DNA of 64,000 bases from Hemibagrus wyckioides (lineage: Eukaryota; Chordata; Actinopteri; Siluriformes; Bagridae): assembly GCF_019097595.1 (NCBI RefSeq), contig NC_080718.1, positions 22,193,157 to 22,257,156 on the forward strand. The letters are read 5' to 3'. The notes under the pieces are model-generated. The model had not been told where the DNA came from. It saw nothing but the letters and a program-made list of their open reading frames with translations, and did not search any database. Below, piece by piece: positions 24,461 through 36,694 of this stretch (the stretch's first letter is position 1; each line of letters opens with the position of its first letter). The translations under genes were made by a program, and so were the position numbers.

Positions 24461-27400
24461 CTGGAAGTCCCCAGAGAGCATAACTAAACAAACTGCATCC
24501 TGTTCACCAAGTTCTGGATTGGTTACGGTATCACAAACTAGGAATATCCTGTAGAGCCCTGTTATTAATTCCTTCTTTTGTTTTTTGAAATGGTAAAGAT
24601 ATTATTTAACAATTAATTATTCACCCCATAGTTCACAACGACACAATACTTTTCTGGGCCTCATCTGAAGCCCTCCGCCAAGTATCTCCTTGCAAATCAC
24701 TAGAAGCACAGAACTCTGTGGAGATTATTTCATAAATCATGCAGTGAAAACAGCAACTTCTGGTATGTGGTAAAATACGAGGATCATGTCATCCATGTTG
24801 AGATATTCATTTTGCTCTTTTCCAGAAGTCAGATGTAGGTTTTTAAATATACATAAAGCTACATACATGACAAAGAAATGCTAAATCAAAGATGCTTAAT
24901 GCCTGGAAAACGTGTAAGTGTGTAATGATGACACGCTGAGTATTTTATATACAATACATTACGAAGTAGACCTTATTCATCACTGCTGTTTATAGCCTTT
25001 TCAGACTACTGTGCTTTACATGTATGGATGAACATGATGACTAGACATAGTGTAAATTGTCTAATAACTAGGATTATATCCTAAAAAACACAACAGTGCT
25101 CCTTTTCCTTTTCCTTCAGGCGTCAAATCGCTCTCCCAGAGAACCACCGTTCTCGCCGTTGTCAGGAAAGCTTGCGAGCTGAGTGACAAACCGCATCATT
25201 TGTAGCAAGAAAGCATGCTAGCCATAAAAAGACGTCCTCCCCGGAGAGTTTGTGCAGCAAAATGAGGCCCTCAATTTTATCATTCATCCACACTGCACAG
25301 CTTTTGCCTCTTCGGCTCTGCTGCAAATGGACTGTCGAGTGAAACGTACCATTCCTTTTGCGCTAAACTTCTCAGACATTCCCACCTCAAAGACATGTCG
25401 CAGCTGCCGTCACACACGGTTTCAAATAGCCGGAGCCCTTAGAAATTCCAAAAACCCAGTGCACACCAGTCTTTTCTTGGGTTTTTACCTTGGGTCACAT
25501 TTCAATGAGTGATCAATAATTTCCTATTATAATTTGATAAATCAGAGTTTGTCATTCGTTAGCATGAACATGAACATGCACAGTGACTTGTGCGTGTGAC
25601 CCAGGCCAGGCTTCTCGGCAGGAGAGTAGTTGGTTTGTAAATCCTCCCTGAGGCATGAAGCCAGGACCTCACCGCATGCCTCTTGCTTCTTCTCGATGAT
25701 GCATAAATACAGTGATCTGTTATCTGTATCCAGGAAGACGGCCAATAAACAAAAGTCAGGAGCCAAGAATTAGGTACAAACACTATGCCCGTGTGTGTAT
25801 TAGCAACCAAATGACCTCTCTTGTGGTGGTGTACATGGCAGGTTCCGTTCGTGTATGTTTGAGATCTCAAGTGAGAGATGGTGTGTTTTTGTTTGGATGC
25901 TTGTATGGAAAAGACGTCCACACATTCCTTCCAGCAGTGACTCCAGTGAGGCAGCAAGGAATTTCTGCCCACAGAATTATAATTCGATAATGACTTGCCT
26001 CAAATAATGACGGTGGTTCTTTCACTGATAATAATGTGGTGGTCTCTTTAAGATGATCGTGCGGCTTTCTCCACTGGAACACACACGTTCTGACGGTTTG
26101 CCTCCAGGTTGCCGGGGCAACAGGCTGCGGAACATAAACGGTGAGATGTTTTACGAAGCGGTGGGATTTGGAGCAGGAAATCTCACACGTTCTTTATCTC
26201 TGAGCTGCTGGACGTTAGGCAAAGCACGAAGCGAATCGAGCTTTGCCGTTTCATTTCTTTTATTTAACTCGCCTTCAGGCTTTGAGAAAAACCCTTTTAA
26301 TTTAACCTCTCGAATCCTAAGACCTACGAGAGGGAGAAGGAGAGAGATTTAGACTGGGAAATAATGAGCAAGGCAGCCTTTGCTTTCCTGTGTGTTACCA
26401 TGTGAAGAAGGATAAAGTGAAGATGTGAGCTAAGGAAAATGGAAGGCAAAGCCTACTCGATTTGACTGAGCAATACAGCAAGTCACGTTGATGAATAATA
26501 ACCATTAATGCCACTGAGTTTTCTCTTGGTTGTGGTGGGAGCAGGGGCCAGACTAAACAACAGAGCCATGCTCAGTCTGGGCTTAACTCCAAGTACGACC
26601 TGGTTCATGCCAGAACGCTCTGCCGGCATCACCATAATCCAGACTGCTAGCTGGGCCTTATCTAGATTTTGAGTGTGCTGTTATGATTGAGTGTTTTCTC
26701 AATGCATAAAAATATTAAGTGTCGGGTTTGCGTTATGTGGAAGATATAGACCGTGAGCCGCTGTTAATCAGGAAATATTTGACATGGGCAGATTACCAGA
26801 GAATCCAAAAAAAAGTCTTGAGATTTTTCCCAACTACTTTTTCTTATTTACTGGCAGCTTTCTCTTCCATTACCACTTCCGGTCCCATTTCTCTTCTTTT
26901 TGCATTAAGCGGATGTTCATGTTGTACGTATATAGTTAATGCAGAATATGAACCACGAAAGAACTGCTGTTTCACTATCAAACTTTCCATCCTCACCTTT
27001 GCTGCTGGCCATTTGACCCAGAACACATTAGGAGAAAACTACAGCTGAATTTCCTCTCTTCAGTGGATGCTTACAGCTAATAGCTTTTGAATGTGTATTA
27101 GGCTGTTTTCCAGTCCAGACATTAGAAACTCTCTGAAGGACATGACCTCAACCTTAGACTGGGAAACTGATAATAAAACGTAGCATGTGTAATAAAAATG
27201 TGATCAGTTTCTGCGTAGCTCATGTTTTTCCCCCCTCATGCTCATGTATTACTAATTATAATGCTGTATTTTCTGTTACACAGCAGGATAAAATCCAAAG
27301 CTTTACAGCAGTCCATTTTTATATTTCACCTTTTCCCTCCTTTACAGTCTTTTCTTGGCATATTATTAAAAAATAAGGTTAGCATAAAACATTGATCTGA

Positions 27401-28680
27401 AGTGATTTATGATGTTTAGCACTGATGCATCTGAAGTGTTTTTCTAACTTCAGCATTACCTGAGATCGAGCTATATAGCTTTTGTATAATTTAATCCTGT
27501 CAGTTTGTAAAATCACTCAAACCCCTCACCCTATTTCCCTATTTTACTTGATAACTTTAGCACATGCTTTAGTTTCTTGTAATGCTAGTCAGCTAGTGAC
27601 AATAGGCTAACCTGACAGGAGATTTAGGATTTCAGAAACTTGAAGATGTGTACAGAAATAAAAGAAGTTTAAAGCCAGCAGCCTAGAAAAATATATAGCA
27701 GGTTCATTAATCTGCTAGTGAGGTTTATTAGCTTAGCCCGGTATCTGGCTAGTTAACTAGGTCATGTAGATTCTCTAAACATTAACTTACCCGCATTGTT
27801 TTCAACTTTAGAAATAAATGTATTTTTCACTAAACATAGTCATACTTGATTATCTTCCAAATTTTGTGTACCAGTGTGACTGTCAGTTCAATATTTTTAA
27901 AGTTTAGCATAACAAAGCTAGCATTGACTGCACATCTGTGCTCTGTCCTATTCTCTCTTTACTCTGTATTAAAACTACTACTATCTAATATAAAATGAAC
28001 TATTCTGCTTTAAAAATACTACTATTTCTTTAAAAGCTTGGGTGAGATGTATCTTTACATAACCGTCAGCACAGATCCCCATATGTGGCATTAGCGCTTT
28101 GTGCTATCAGTGTTGCACACTTTTATTTATTTTTCTCGCTGAGTCATTCCTTCTTTTATTCACCACACCTTAATATTACATAGCCTTGTTGCTGTATGGA
28201 AATAAGTGAACAACATTGCCCAAATGTTAAATGGTGATTTGTTATACAAAGGAAATTGATGTATCGGGGTGGTGCTATTGTTTCAGAGAGGAAATGCTAA
28301 ACTAACTTGGTTCAGTCCCTTTAAGCTAACGCCTCTCGACCTTGCCGCTTGCATATGAGCGCTCTAATGAATACAGTGTGTGCTGATTTAGTATTGAATT
28401 GCTACTGTGGTGGATACGATTGACCCAGTTTTATTTTTTGTGGTTAAGTCTTTTGATTTATTGTTTGTGTCTGCATGAGTGATGTGCTTGAAATATAAAG
28501 CTAAGCACGCTGGGGAGCACCAATCAGACATGCACAATGATGCCTAAATGGAAAAGTTTGGATCGTTGAAGGCCGTCTAGTGGCTTAGAGGATGCTAAAC
28601 GCACTACTATATTTACAGCTATAAAGTAGCTACATAATAAATAAGAAATTTAAGGTGAATAGATCAGTGTAGAGCAGTAG

Positions 28681-28711
28681 TTTTTTGGGTTTTTTTTTTT
28701 TTTTTTTTTTT
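28681..28711. repeat. poly(T) tract
   Basis: TTTTTTGGG followed by 22 T. It may be the poly(A) tail of a reverse-strand retroinsertion, but no recognisable element body lies downstream. Confidence 0.8.
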
Positions 28712-29309
28712 AATTACTTTTCACATTGTCGGGTGAACTTAATAAAATCTTGGCTAAATTTCTATATCAGACTGTGATAACGTTATACAATAGAGATCCT
28801 CTAACATTAGTCCTGTTAAAGAAGCTGGCCACGTTCTGTTTGTCATCAGTCATCTCTGTTTGGTCTCGTTCAGAAAATGGGCGCACACAAACGGAAACAA
28901 GCATCAGTGAAACAAGAGCAATGTTATGTCTAGAGACCATTTGTTTGCTAATTAGCTGGCTACATACCTGGCTGCTGTAAGTCATTCTCTGTTTCTTTCC
29001 ATCTGTCGTCCCATTTTCTGCTGTGGTGATGAAACTGTGAGGAGACATCCGGCAAATCAGCTGCCGGTTAGCGTATCACATAATGCAGATATAAAACTGC
29101 AGATATAAACTTAGAATTAAAGAAGTCTTTTTAGGACGTGAGGTTCTTTGGCGAACAGGGTGAAGCCGGGTTTAGTGCCAGGGTAAAAGCCGGTTTTTGT
29201 GCCAGCTCTTGGTTCAAATAACACCACTGACTCTTAAGAATGTATGGATGCAGCATAGAGCTTTTTGACTTGAACATATAAATGTATTCATAAAAATAAG
29301 TAAACAAAA

Positions 29310-29852
29310 CACTATATTGCCAAAAAGTTTTGGAACACGCCTCCACATCATTGAATTCAGGAGTTGGGCTTGGCCCCTTAGATTCCAGTGAAAGGAACTC
29401 TTAATGTTTCTGCATACCAAGACATTTTGGACAATTTCATGCTCTCGACTTTGTGGGAACAGTTTGGAGATTTCCAGTTCTAACATGACTGCACACCAGT
29501 GGACAAACCAAGGTCCATAAAGACATGGATGAGTGAGTTTGGTGTGGAGGAACTGCACAGAGTCCTGACCTCAACCCGATAGAACACCTTTGGGATAAAT
29601 TAGAGTGGAGGCCACCGATAGAACACCTTTGGGATGAAGGAGCCAGGCCTTCATGTCCAACATCAGTGACTGACCTCACAAATGCACTTCTAGTGGAATT
29701 GTCAAAAATTCCCATAAACACACTCCTAAACCTTCTGGAAAGCCTTCTCACTAGAGTTGAAGCTGTTATATAGCTGCAATGGGTGGGACAACTCCATATT
29801 ACATTCATGTACATGTGAAGGCAGATGTCCCAAAACCTTTGCCAATATAGTG
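29310..29852 (+). mobile_element. decayed, internally deleted Tc1-like element
   Basis: The left end CACTATATTGCCAAAAAG and right end GCCAATATAGTG resemble the termini of the complete element at 53876, so both belong to related Tc1 families. Inside is a remnant of the transposase C-terminus on the + strand: [14 protein letters not shown] near 29565-29605, then TSVTDLTNALL and [13 protein letters not shown]. The N-terminal DNA-binding half and the first two catalytic acids are absent, and the frame is broken. A 39-base unit carrying the IEHLWD segment is duplicated in tandem (29576-29596 against 29615-29635). The element cannot be autonomous. Confidence 0.85.
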
Positions 29853-31679
29853 TAACTACCTTTAGTCTTTTAGTGTACCGAAACATGGCCAGAGTTATGC
29901 ACACACAATTTTACTACAGGTTGTGCCCATTAAGATTTATGGTAGTGCTTAAACAGTCATAAATAATTGCACGATTATACAGAAAATCCAACAAACAGCT
30001 GCAACAATAGCATAACCATGTAGCCAATAGCAGACCATGGTATACACCTAATGAACAGAACATGGCTGTTATGGTATACACCTAATGATTTTGTTCTAGC
30101 TAAATTAACTGTAGGGGCAAGTTAGGATATAATTTATTACACGATCATGCATAATTTTATTATAATGTTTGCCATATTAATGCAGAGATCTTTTGGCATA
30201 TCTATCAGTATTGCACGATTGTGTGTAGAAGTTTCCCACACTGGCTTGTGAATTTCTCATCAGTTATCAGAGCTGACCAAAATTATTTGGCATCATCATC
30301 ATCACTGTTATTATTTGTATGATTAATAATAGGACAGCTTTAACACTATGGATTTGCATATTCTCATGAAACAAGCGCACGCAAACCTTTGAGGAATTTC
30401 CAAATATTATAATTTATGGAATAAGGAGTGTTTGCTTCCTAAATCCAGCATTATTTGTTTAATTTCTTTTTCAATAGATGTCAAGTTTCCAGAACAGCAC
30501 AAGACTTAGGAGGATTTTGTGCTTTTTATTGGTGCAAATAGCAAAGTGTTTCTTGTTACTTTTATAGGCGAGGCACGGCATGTTGTTTTTTTTTTTCTTG
30601 TACAAAAATCTGAAGAGCCAGAACTGAATGTCTTCTAAACAAGTTAGCTGAAGCAAAGAACGGACTGAATATAAGTGTATTTTAACTAGAGGATTGTCTG
30701 GTCTTGCCTTTTGATGGGAGCTGCTTGTTCATGCCGCCCGTACTCAACCCCACCCAGGTTTGGATTAGTGCCTTCAGTGCAGTCATGAATAAGTGCATGA
30801 ATATCCTCATATTTCTTCCAAAGATAATTTTGTGTGTGTGTGTTTTTGGAACGCTTGCTATTGGCTGCAATTATAAACCGGCTAGGGAGAAATTCCACTC
30901 GATTACCCGGTCTCAATCCATTCACTGCTCCAAGTCTGGTTTACAGTATTGTTTTGCGTCTCACAAAAGTGAGTCAAATTATGCATAACATCAGTTACAG
31001 CTACTGAGCAAATACACCCAGTTCTCTCGGCTGCATAATAAAAAATGATCTCCATAAATTTTTCGCTGGCCCTGTTCATTTTACTGTGGGATTTACTGTC
31101 GCATTAAAGTGCAATCCTGGCATTTCAGCAGTTTCGCTACGTTCTTGAGAAGAAAAAAAAATGTTGAAAGCTTCTATTAATGCATGCTGTTTTAGTGATT
31201 GAGCTGCAGGGTTTAAATATAAATTATTCACTCCTCAACTGTTTTTGGTGGCGTGAACTCTAGAAGACGTGGAGAAGACGGGCCTGGAGATGGCTGTAGA
31301 AGTGCTGAATGAATGTTCGGAGAGGGAGCCGAATTCAGAAGAGGTGGAGCGAGAATCTCCTGAAGCTTGCCTTGCAGAAGTGTCGCGTGGCTACGGTCGA
31401 GAAGTCTGGCAGCCACAGCTGCTTCAAATCAACACTCCCCAGAAATAAGCACAAAGAACTCCCTCATCCTCGGCCGAGCAGACCCTTTTCCCCTTTTTCC
31501 ATCACTGCATCGTTTACTTCCTCACTCGTGTACTGCTCCTGGTGAAGAGTGCAGTCACTGTTGCTCTTCTGGCTTCTCATTCCAGTTCAATGTATTGACC
31601 ATTTTATTCTGGTCAGGTTTATGGATCTTTTTTTTTTTTGTTATCACAGGGTTCTAACATTAGATAAACGAACAGAGGT

Positions 31680-31830
31680 GAATGGTTTGAACGGTTTTTA
31701 TTGATGTACCTTGGATGGGACACCAGTTTATTGCATGGCATCTTGCATACCCACATTTACCTCACGAGCAATTTAGCATAACCTGTCCACATACCAGCAT
31801 GGTTATGGCATAAAGGAGGAATCTGGATGA
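31680..31830 (-). repeat. reverse partial copy of the 8735-family repeat
   Basis: CTTGGATGGGACACCAGTTT, ATTGCATGGCATCTTGCATA and CATTTACCTCACGAGCAATT correspond to the reversed middle and distal family sequence; diverged. Confidence 0.4.
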
Positions 31831-34800
31831 TTAAGAAGCCGTGTTGTCGAAAATAAAGAGATTTAGATATAGGTAGAAGAATGATGCTGATGCTTTAAGT
31901 TCTACTATTTTTACAAGGTTGCCAAAATGTGATTGATTGTCTTATTCTTATATAACCCTTTTCACCAGTTATCAGACATTTTCAATCAATATAAACACAG
32001 AGGTGTTTTAGCGGTTGAAGATAACACCTGCTTCTAAACAAGCACTTCTTGTTCTTGCATCGCAGAAAGCAGATTAGGTAAAAACAGAAATACTTATAAA
32101 ACACTACAAATTCTTAATTCTACATTCATATGAGGGATTAACCACCACTGTGGAGTGTGACATGATGAAGAAATTCAATACTAAACACAGCAAATTATAT
32201 ATTTTGGCTTCAGATCAAAACAAAAATCTGTATGTACTGTATTCTTTAAAAATCTAAGCATCTATGTAAGCAAAAGTGCTCTGTGACAATCGCATGCAGA
32301 TACTTTTGTACAATGTATTTGCATATGCCATGGACACTGTCTTGAACCTAATGTTCATGTTCTTGTGACTGTCTGGCGAAATCATGATGATTCTTCTGGT
32401 CCATATCAGAGCAGCACTTGGATGTCCATTTGAAGCTCTCAGAGCCAAGGTCAAAGGTCCGTGCTTTGCTTGTTCCTGAGGAATGTGAGCATTGCAAAAC
32501 TTGGCCAAGAACTTGCGAGGAACATGCCGTCCTGTGTTGAAAGCCATAGTAAATCTGCTAAAGTGCGGGACAAGTGGGGGCTGTGGCCTGGGAGGAGCAG
32601 GAGACACGTGTGCCTAAGCAGTGGCAAGGGTCAGAGGACTTCCTTTATTTCATTAGAAGTACAAATATTTAAAAAAAGAAAAATGACAAAAATGTTAAGC
32701 GAATGTTCTAGTATTTGGAGCACCAGGTTGTTCAGAATGAGTTTGGTATGTTCTGTCTGTGATGTATTCCTTACTTAATGGTTTCAACTAAAGCGTAGTA
32801 GGTTAATTAGGTAATATGTGTTTATTGGTACTTTGTGATAAAGGTATGGTCAGTGATACTAAAAGATATACAAAAGTGTGTAAATTTTGGCAAATTAATA
32901 GTAACATTCCAGCAGGTGACAAAAAAAACCTCAGGTCTATACCTAAGGTCATCAGATTAAAAAAACAGCGTACAAATGACCAGGATACGATGTGACCATT
33001 TGACCATTTGTGACCAGTCAGTCATGTTTTTGAGTACGTGTTTTGGGCCTGCATCTGAAGGAGTTTCAAAATGACTAGGTTCTGCCCAAAGCACCAAACT
33101 TTATAGTGTTTTAAGGTGTTTATGATTTTTCTGTATGTTCTAAAATATAAAAACATTTTGAATTGATTAGAAATTTAGGAATTTATGCATTCTTGATATC
33201 AGAATGCAACATCATATTGTTTAGACTAGAATAGATATAAAGGAAATGTCTTGCATTGTGTTGAAGGTCAAACTTCTGATCTTGTGATTGACTCAAGAAG
33301 CACAATCCTTCTCCACTTTCTCCTGCTAATTCTTTAGGAATTAGACGACTTTGTTTCTGACCGAATCAGAACAGATTGTTCCTGGCATCTCCGAAAATAA
33401 ACAGGAAGTGTTTGTTTTAGTTTTTAGCCGTAGGGTTAAATTAGATGCTGCTCAGTCTGCAAAGACAAGATCTTCCTAGTTTAGAGGCTCTAGCCTAATT
33501 TTGGATTTGACCCATGTCATAGCTGTTGGACTCCACTGATGCTGTCTGTAATGGCGTCATTAGAAGAATGTCAGTTTTTGATTTCACGACGATAACTACG
33601 TATTGTTAACATCCCTTTTCCTGGTGATTTGCTAATTTCAGACGAACATGTCAACACTAAACTGTTTTTCTGCCTCTTGTAAACACACTGCTGAGATATT
33701 TTTCCCTCTGACAGCTGTTTACAGATGATATGCCTCCCTAGCAAAAGCTTCATGTTAAAACACCTCCTATTTGTCCCCAGCCCTGTGACATAATCAAGTG
33801 GATACACAGACAGCAGACTCCTTAATCTCCCTGTCCTCAGACAAGATGCACTCATTTCAAAGCACCCTGCTTCAACAGGACCTTGGGGTCAGCGGAGGTC
33901 ACGATTTGAGACGTGCACCTGTTTCTTGGGACTCCTTGTTATACAGAAGATGACTTGCAGATGTGCCATCAGAAGAGATGTATGTAATACACAGGTGTCC
34001 AGCTATGAACCAGGCTCATGTTTCCACTTGTCTTGTATCTGCAACAAAAAATCTGCACTTTATGGACATGTGGGTGCTGATTTATAGGGTTTTTTAAGGA
34101 TTCTACACATGGAACAATTTAGAACCTGTGCCTTTACTATGCTTATAAAACTAAGGTTAAAAGTTACCTCAGTAAAGGACACAACTATCAAGTTGGTCCT
34201 TTGGCATTTGTAAAATTTGGTGGTTTTCAATATCATGCTGTTTGATCCGTGTATCTGGATTCGAGGCAGTGTAATTCTGGTCCGCTTGCTGAGCACAACC
34301 CAAATGGAAACTGTAAAAAATATTCCAGCATTTTACCGTCAGCTGGTTTTATTAAGCCAGTGTTAGAACATGCAACTTTTACCGTAATTATAGCTAAAAA
34401 GAGGTTGTGCTGGTCTTGTTTGGAGTTATTTGGTGTAGTCAGGATCAGTTTGGAAGTGGCTCAGACTCTTAATTTCCTGCTTCCTGATCTAGTGTCAGGT
34501 CTGTTGCAGCAAGTGTAAACTTTAAGACGTTTATAGTTAATGAATAGCTCTTGACCGTCATTGACCTGCTGTGATATTTGAGACTGAACTCATCAACGTT
34601 AGAAGTGTATAAAGAAAACTTGTGCGACAGTTGTGACAGTAGGGTAGCTGGACTCTATAAATGGAGAACAGACTATTTGGGCTAATTGGGTTGTGGCAGG
34701 AAGACGAGTTCCTGAACAACATAAATTTGTAAAACTACCGCAACCACATAGACGGGGGAAAAAAGCTGGGTTGCAGTTGCCAAAGGTTGGAACCATCCGG

Positions 34801-35092
34801 GTGTAATCTCTGTGTTTGTTTGGATATTGCTGTCTCCAAGTAACAGGGAAGTGCTTGTTTTTGTACAAATTTGGTCTACTAACAAATATAAGCATGAGCA
34901 ATGTGTGGTTCCTAATCGTTATTATGATCCCAAATTTTCAGTTGTAATAATCTATAATGTATTTAATCAAAAAAAGTAGATGGTGTGCGATCTTGTTATC
35001 TGTAAGGATAAATATTGCATTGTGTGTCCAAGGTTTGAGAGAAGGTCCTTGCTCCATAAACGTTTGATGGGTTTAACATAGTGTCTTAGTAG

Positions 35093-35560
35093 TGCACAGT
35101 AGTTTGTGGACACCTGCCTATCACATCTATGGTTTTTGCAATTCCCCTGTGCTGTTATAATAACCTCTACTCTTCTGGAGTAGAGGTTGAACTAGAGTTT
35201 GAAGTGTGGCTTTCAGGGATTTGTGTTCATTGAGCCATAAGAGCCTTAGAGAGATCAGGCACTGATGTTGAGTTAGGAGGTCTGCGGTGCAATCTGTGCT
35301 GTAGTTCATTTCAAAAGTGTTAAGTACTGTTAAGTCAGAGCTCTGTGGGGTTCTTCCACTCAAATTTTGGCAAACCATGTCTTCATGGAGCTGGCTTTGT
35401 GCACAGATGCAGATGCCATGCTCGAACAGGTGTGAGCCTTTTAGTTCACTGAAGGGAAATTGCAATCCTACAGCATACAAAGACATTCTGTACAACACTG
35501 TGTTCTTCCAACTGTGTGGCAACAGTTTGGGGAAGAGCCACACGTGGGTGTGCTGGTCAG
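35093..35560 (-). mobile_element. Tc1-like relic, minus orientation
   Basis: An end-like GTTTGTGGACACCTG at 35103 is followed on the minus strand by degenerate Tc1 transposase sequence. Recognisable pieces include FEHGICICAQSQLHEDM (the DCAPVH/HKDM region with substitutions), LLWLNEHKSLKATLQ and LVQPLLQKSRG, matching the C-terminal half of fish Tc1 enzymes. The catalytic Asp of the HDCAPVH-type motif is lost and the frame is eroded. Sequence past 35560 loses similarity, so that boundary is approximate. Confidence 0.65.
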
Positions 35561-36129
35561 ATTCTGCTTCAAGATGGTTTCAGACATTCGAAGAGAAGAT
35601 GCCAACTGCATGTGGACAATTTTACATATGCTGTATCCCCATCATTGAGCATTTGAAGGCTTCGGCATGGAGGATTTGCTGTTAAATCTATAATGAACTT
35701 AAATGTTAAGCTAATTTATGAGTTGTTCAGGAGCTCCTGGTTACACAACTCCAATTGACTGTAGAAAGGACATTAGTTATAATCACACTCCAGGGTTTAT
35801 AATAATTCACACTCTCTGGTGTCTTTTGAGTCTGGTTCATTTCCAGGTTTCTTCCTCTTACTATCTAATGGAGTTTTTCCTTGCCACGGTCGCATCAGGC
35901 TGGCTCATTAGGGATAAATACAAATAAATATAAATATAAATCTTTTGGAATGTCCAGAAATATTTGTCCATTTAGTTTATAATGTAGAATACTGTTCTCT
36001 GTTTCTACTACATGTACTTGTTTGGATTTTGGTAAAAACCAGGACCACTGTTCTGAGATATTCTAAATACAATGAATATATCTTAGGTAATTTAGGGGTT
36101 AAGCAATAATACATGATAGTATCTGTATT

Positions 36130-36235
36130 TATATCTAGGGTGTATTCACGCCTTGTGCCTACTATTCCTAGGATAAACTCTTGATGAACAGTAGACCATG
36201 ATAAACTAATTACTGATGATGAACAGCTGGATCTG
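36130..36235 (+). repeat. eroded fragment of the 8735-family repeat
   Basis: GTGTATTCACGCCTTGTGCC, TTCCTAGGATAAACTCTTGA and CCATGATAAACTAATTACTG show partial resemblance to the distal family sequence. Weak. Confidence 0.3.
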
Positions 36236-36659
36236 TAGCCCTATATGATATTCACGATCTGTTCAATCCGGACATGCATGTTTAACCTCTGAATGTCTGC
36301 AATAGTATACCCTTTTATATTATAGAGTTTTATGACATTATTCTAAGACTTTTTGTGCAGCTGTACCTTGGCCAAATGTTACCACATGCCCCACCAACCA
36401 GAACAGCATGTTATTCAGTAAATAGGAGGCAACCAGTAAATGGCTCTGTGTCTATATTTGGATGACCCTGTTGTCAACACTGTCTGTGAGTTCACCAATT
36501 AGCATGGTTTTTCTGCCTCAGAAAGGTGAGTGATGATGATTGGCAGGTAAAGGTCAAATCCATTTAACACCAGACCAGCAGTGGGCCCCCGGCCTCCTGT
36601 TTTCACACCTGCATTTACACGTAACCCATTTTTCTTGCATTCAGGCATACCATCACTCA

Positions 36660-36660
<1 letters not shown>

Positions 36661-36692
<32 letters not shown>
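36661..36692. repeat. CA dinucleotide microsatellite
   Basis: (CA)15, followed about 50 bases later by a poly(T) run (36746-36764). Confidence 0.95.

Positions 36693-36694
<2 letters not shown>

Noticed and set aside
26719..27048. 109-residue frame (WADYQRIQKK...) reminiscent of LINE ORF1-type proteins
   Set aside because: Resemblance is too weak, the frame begins at GTG and no other LINE sequence surrounds it.
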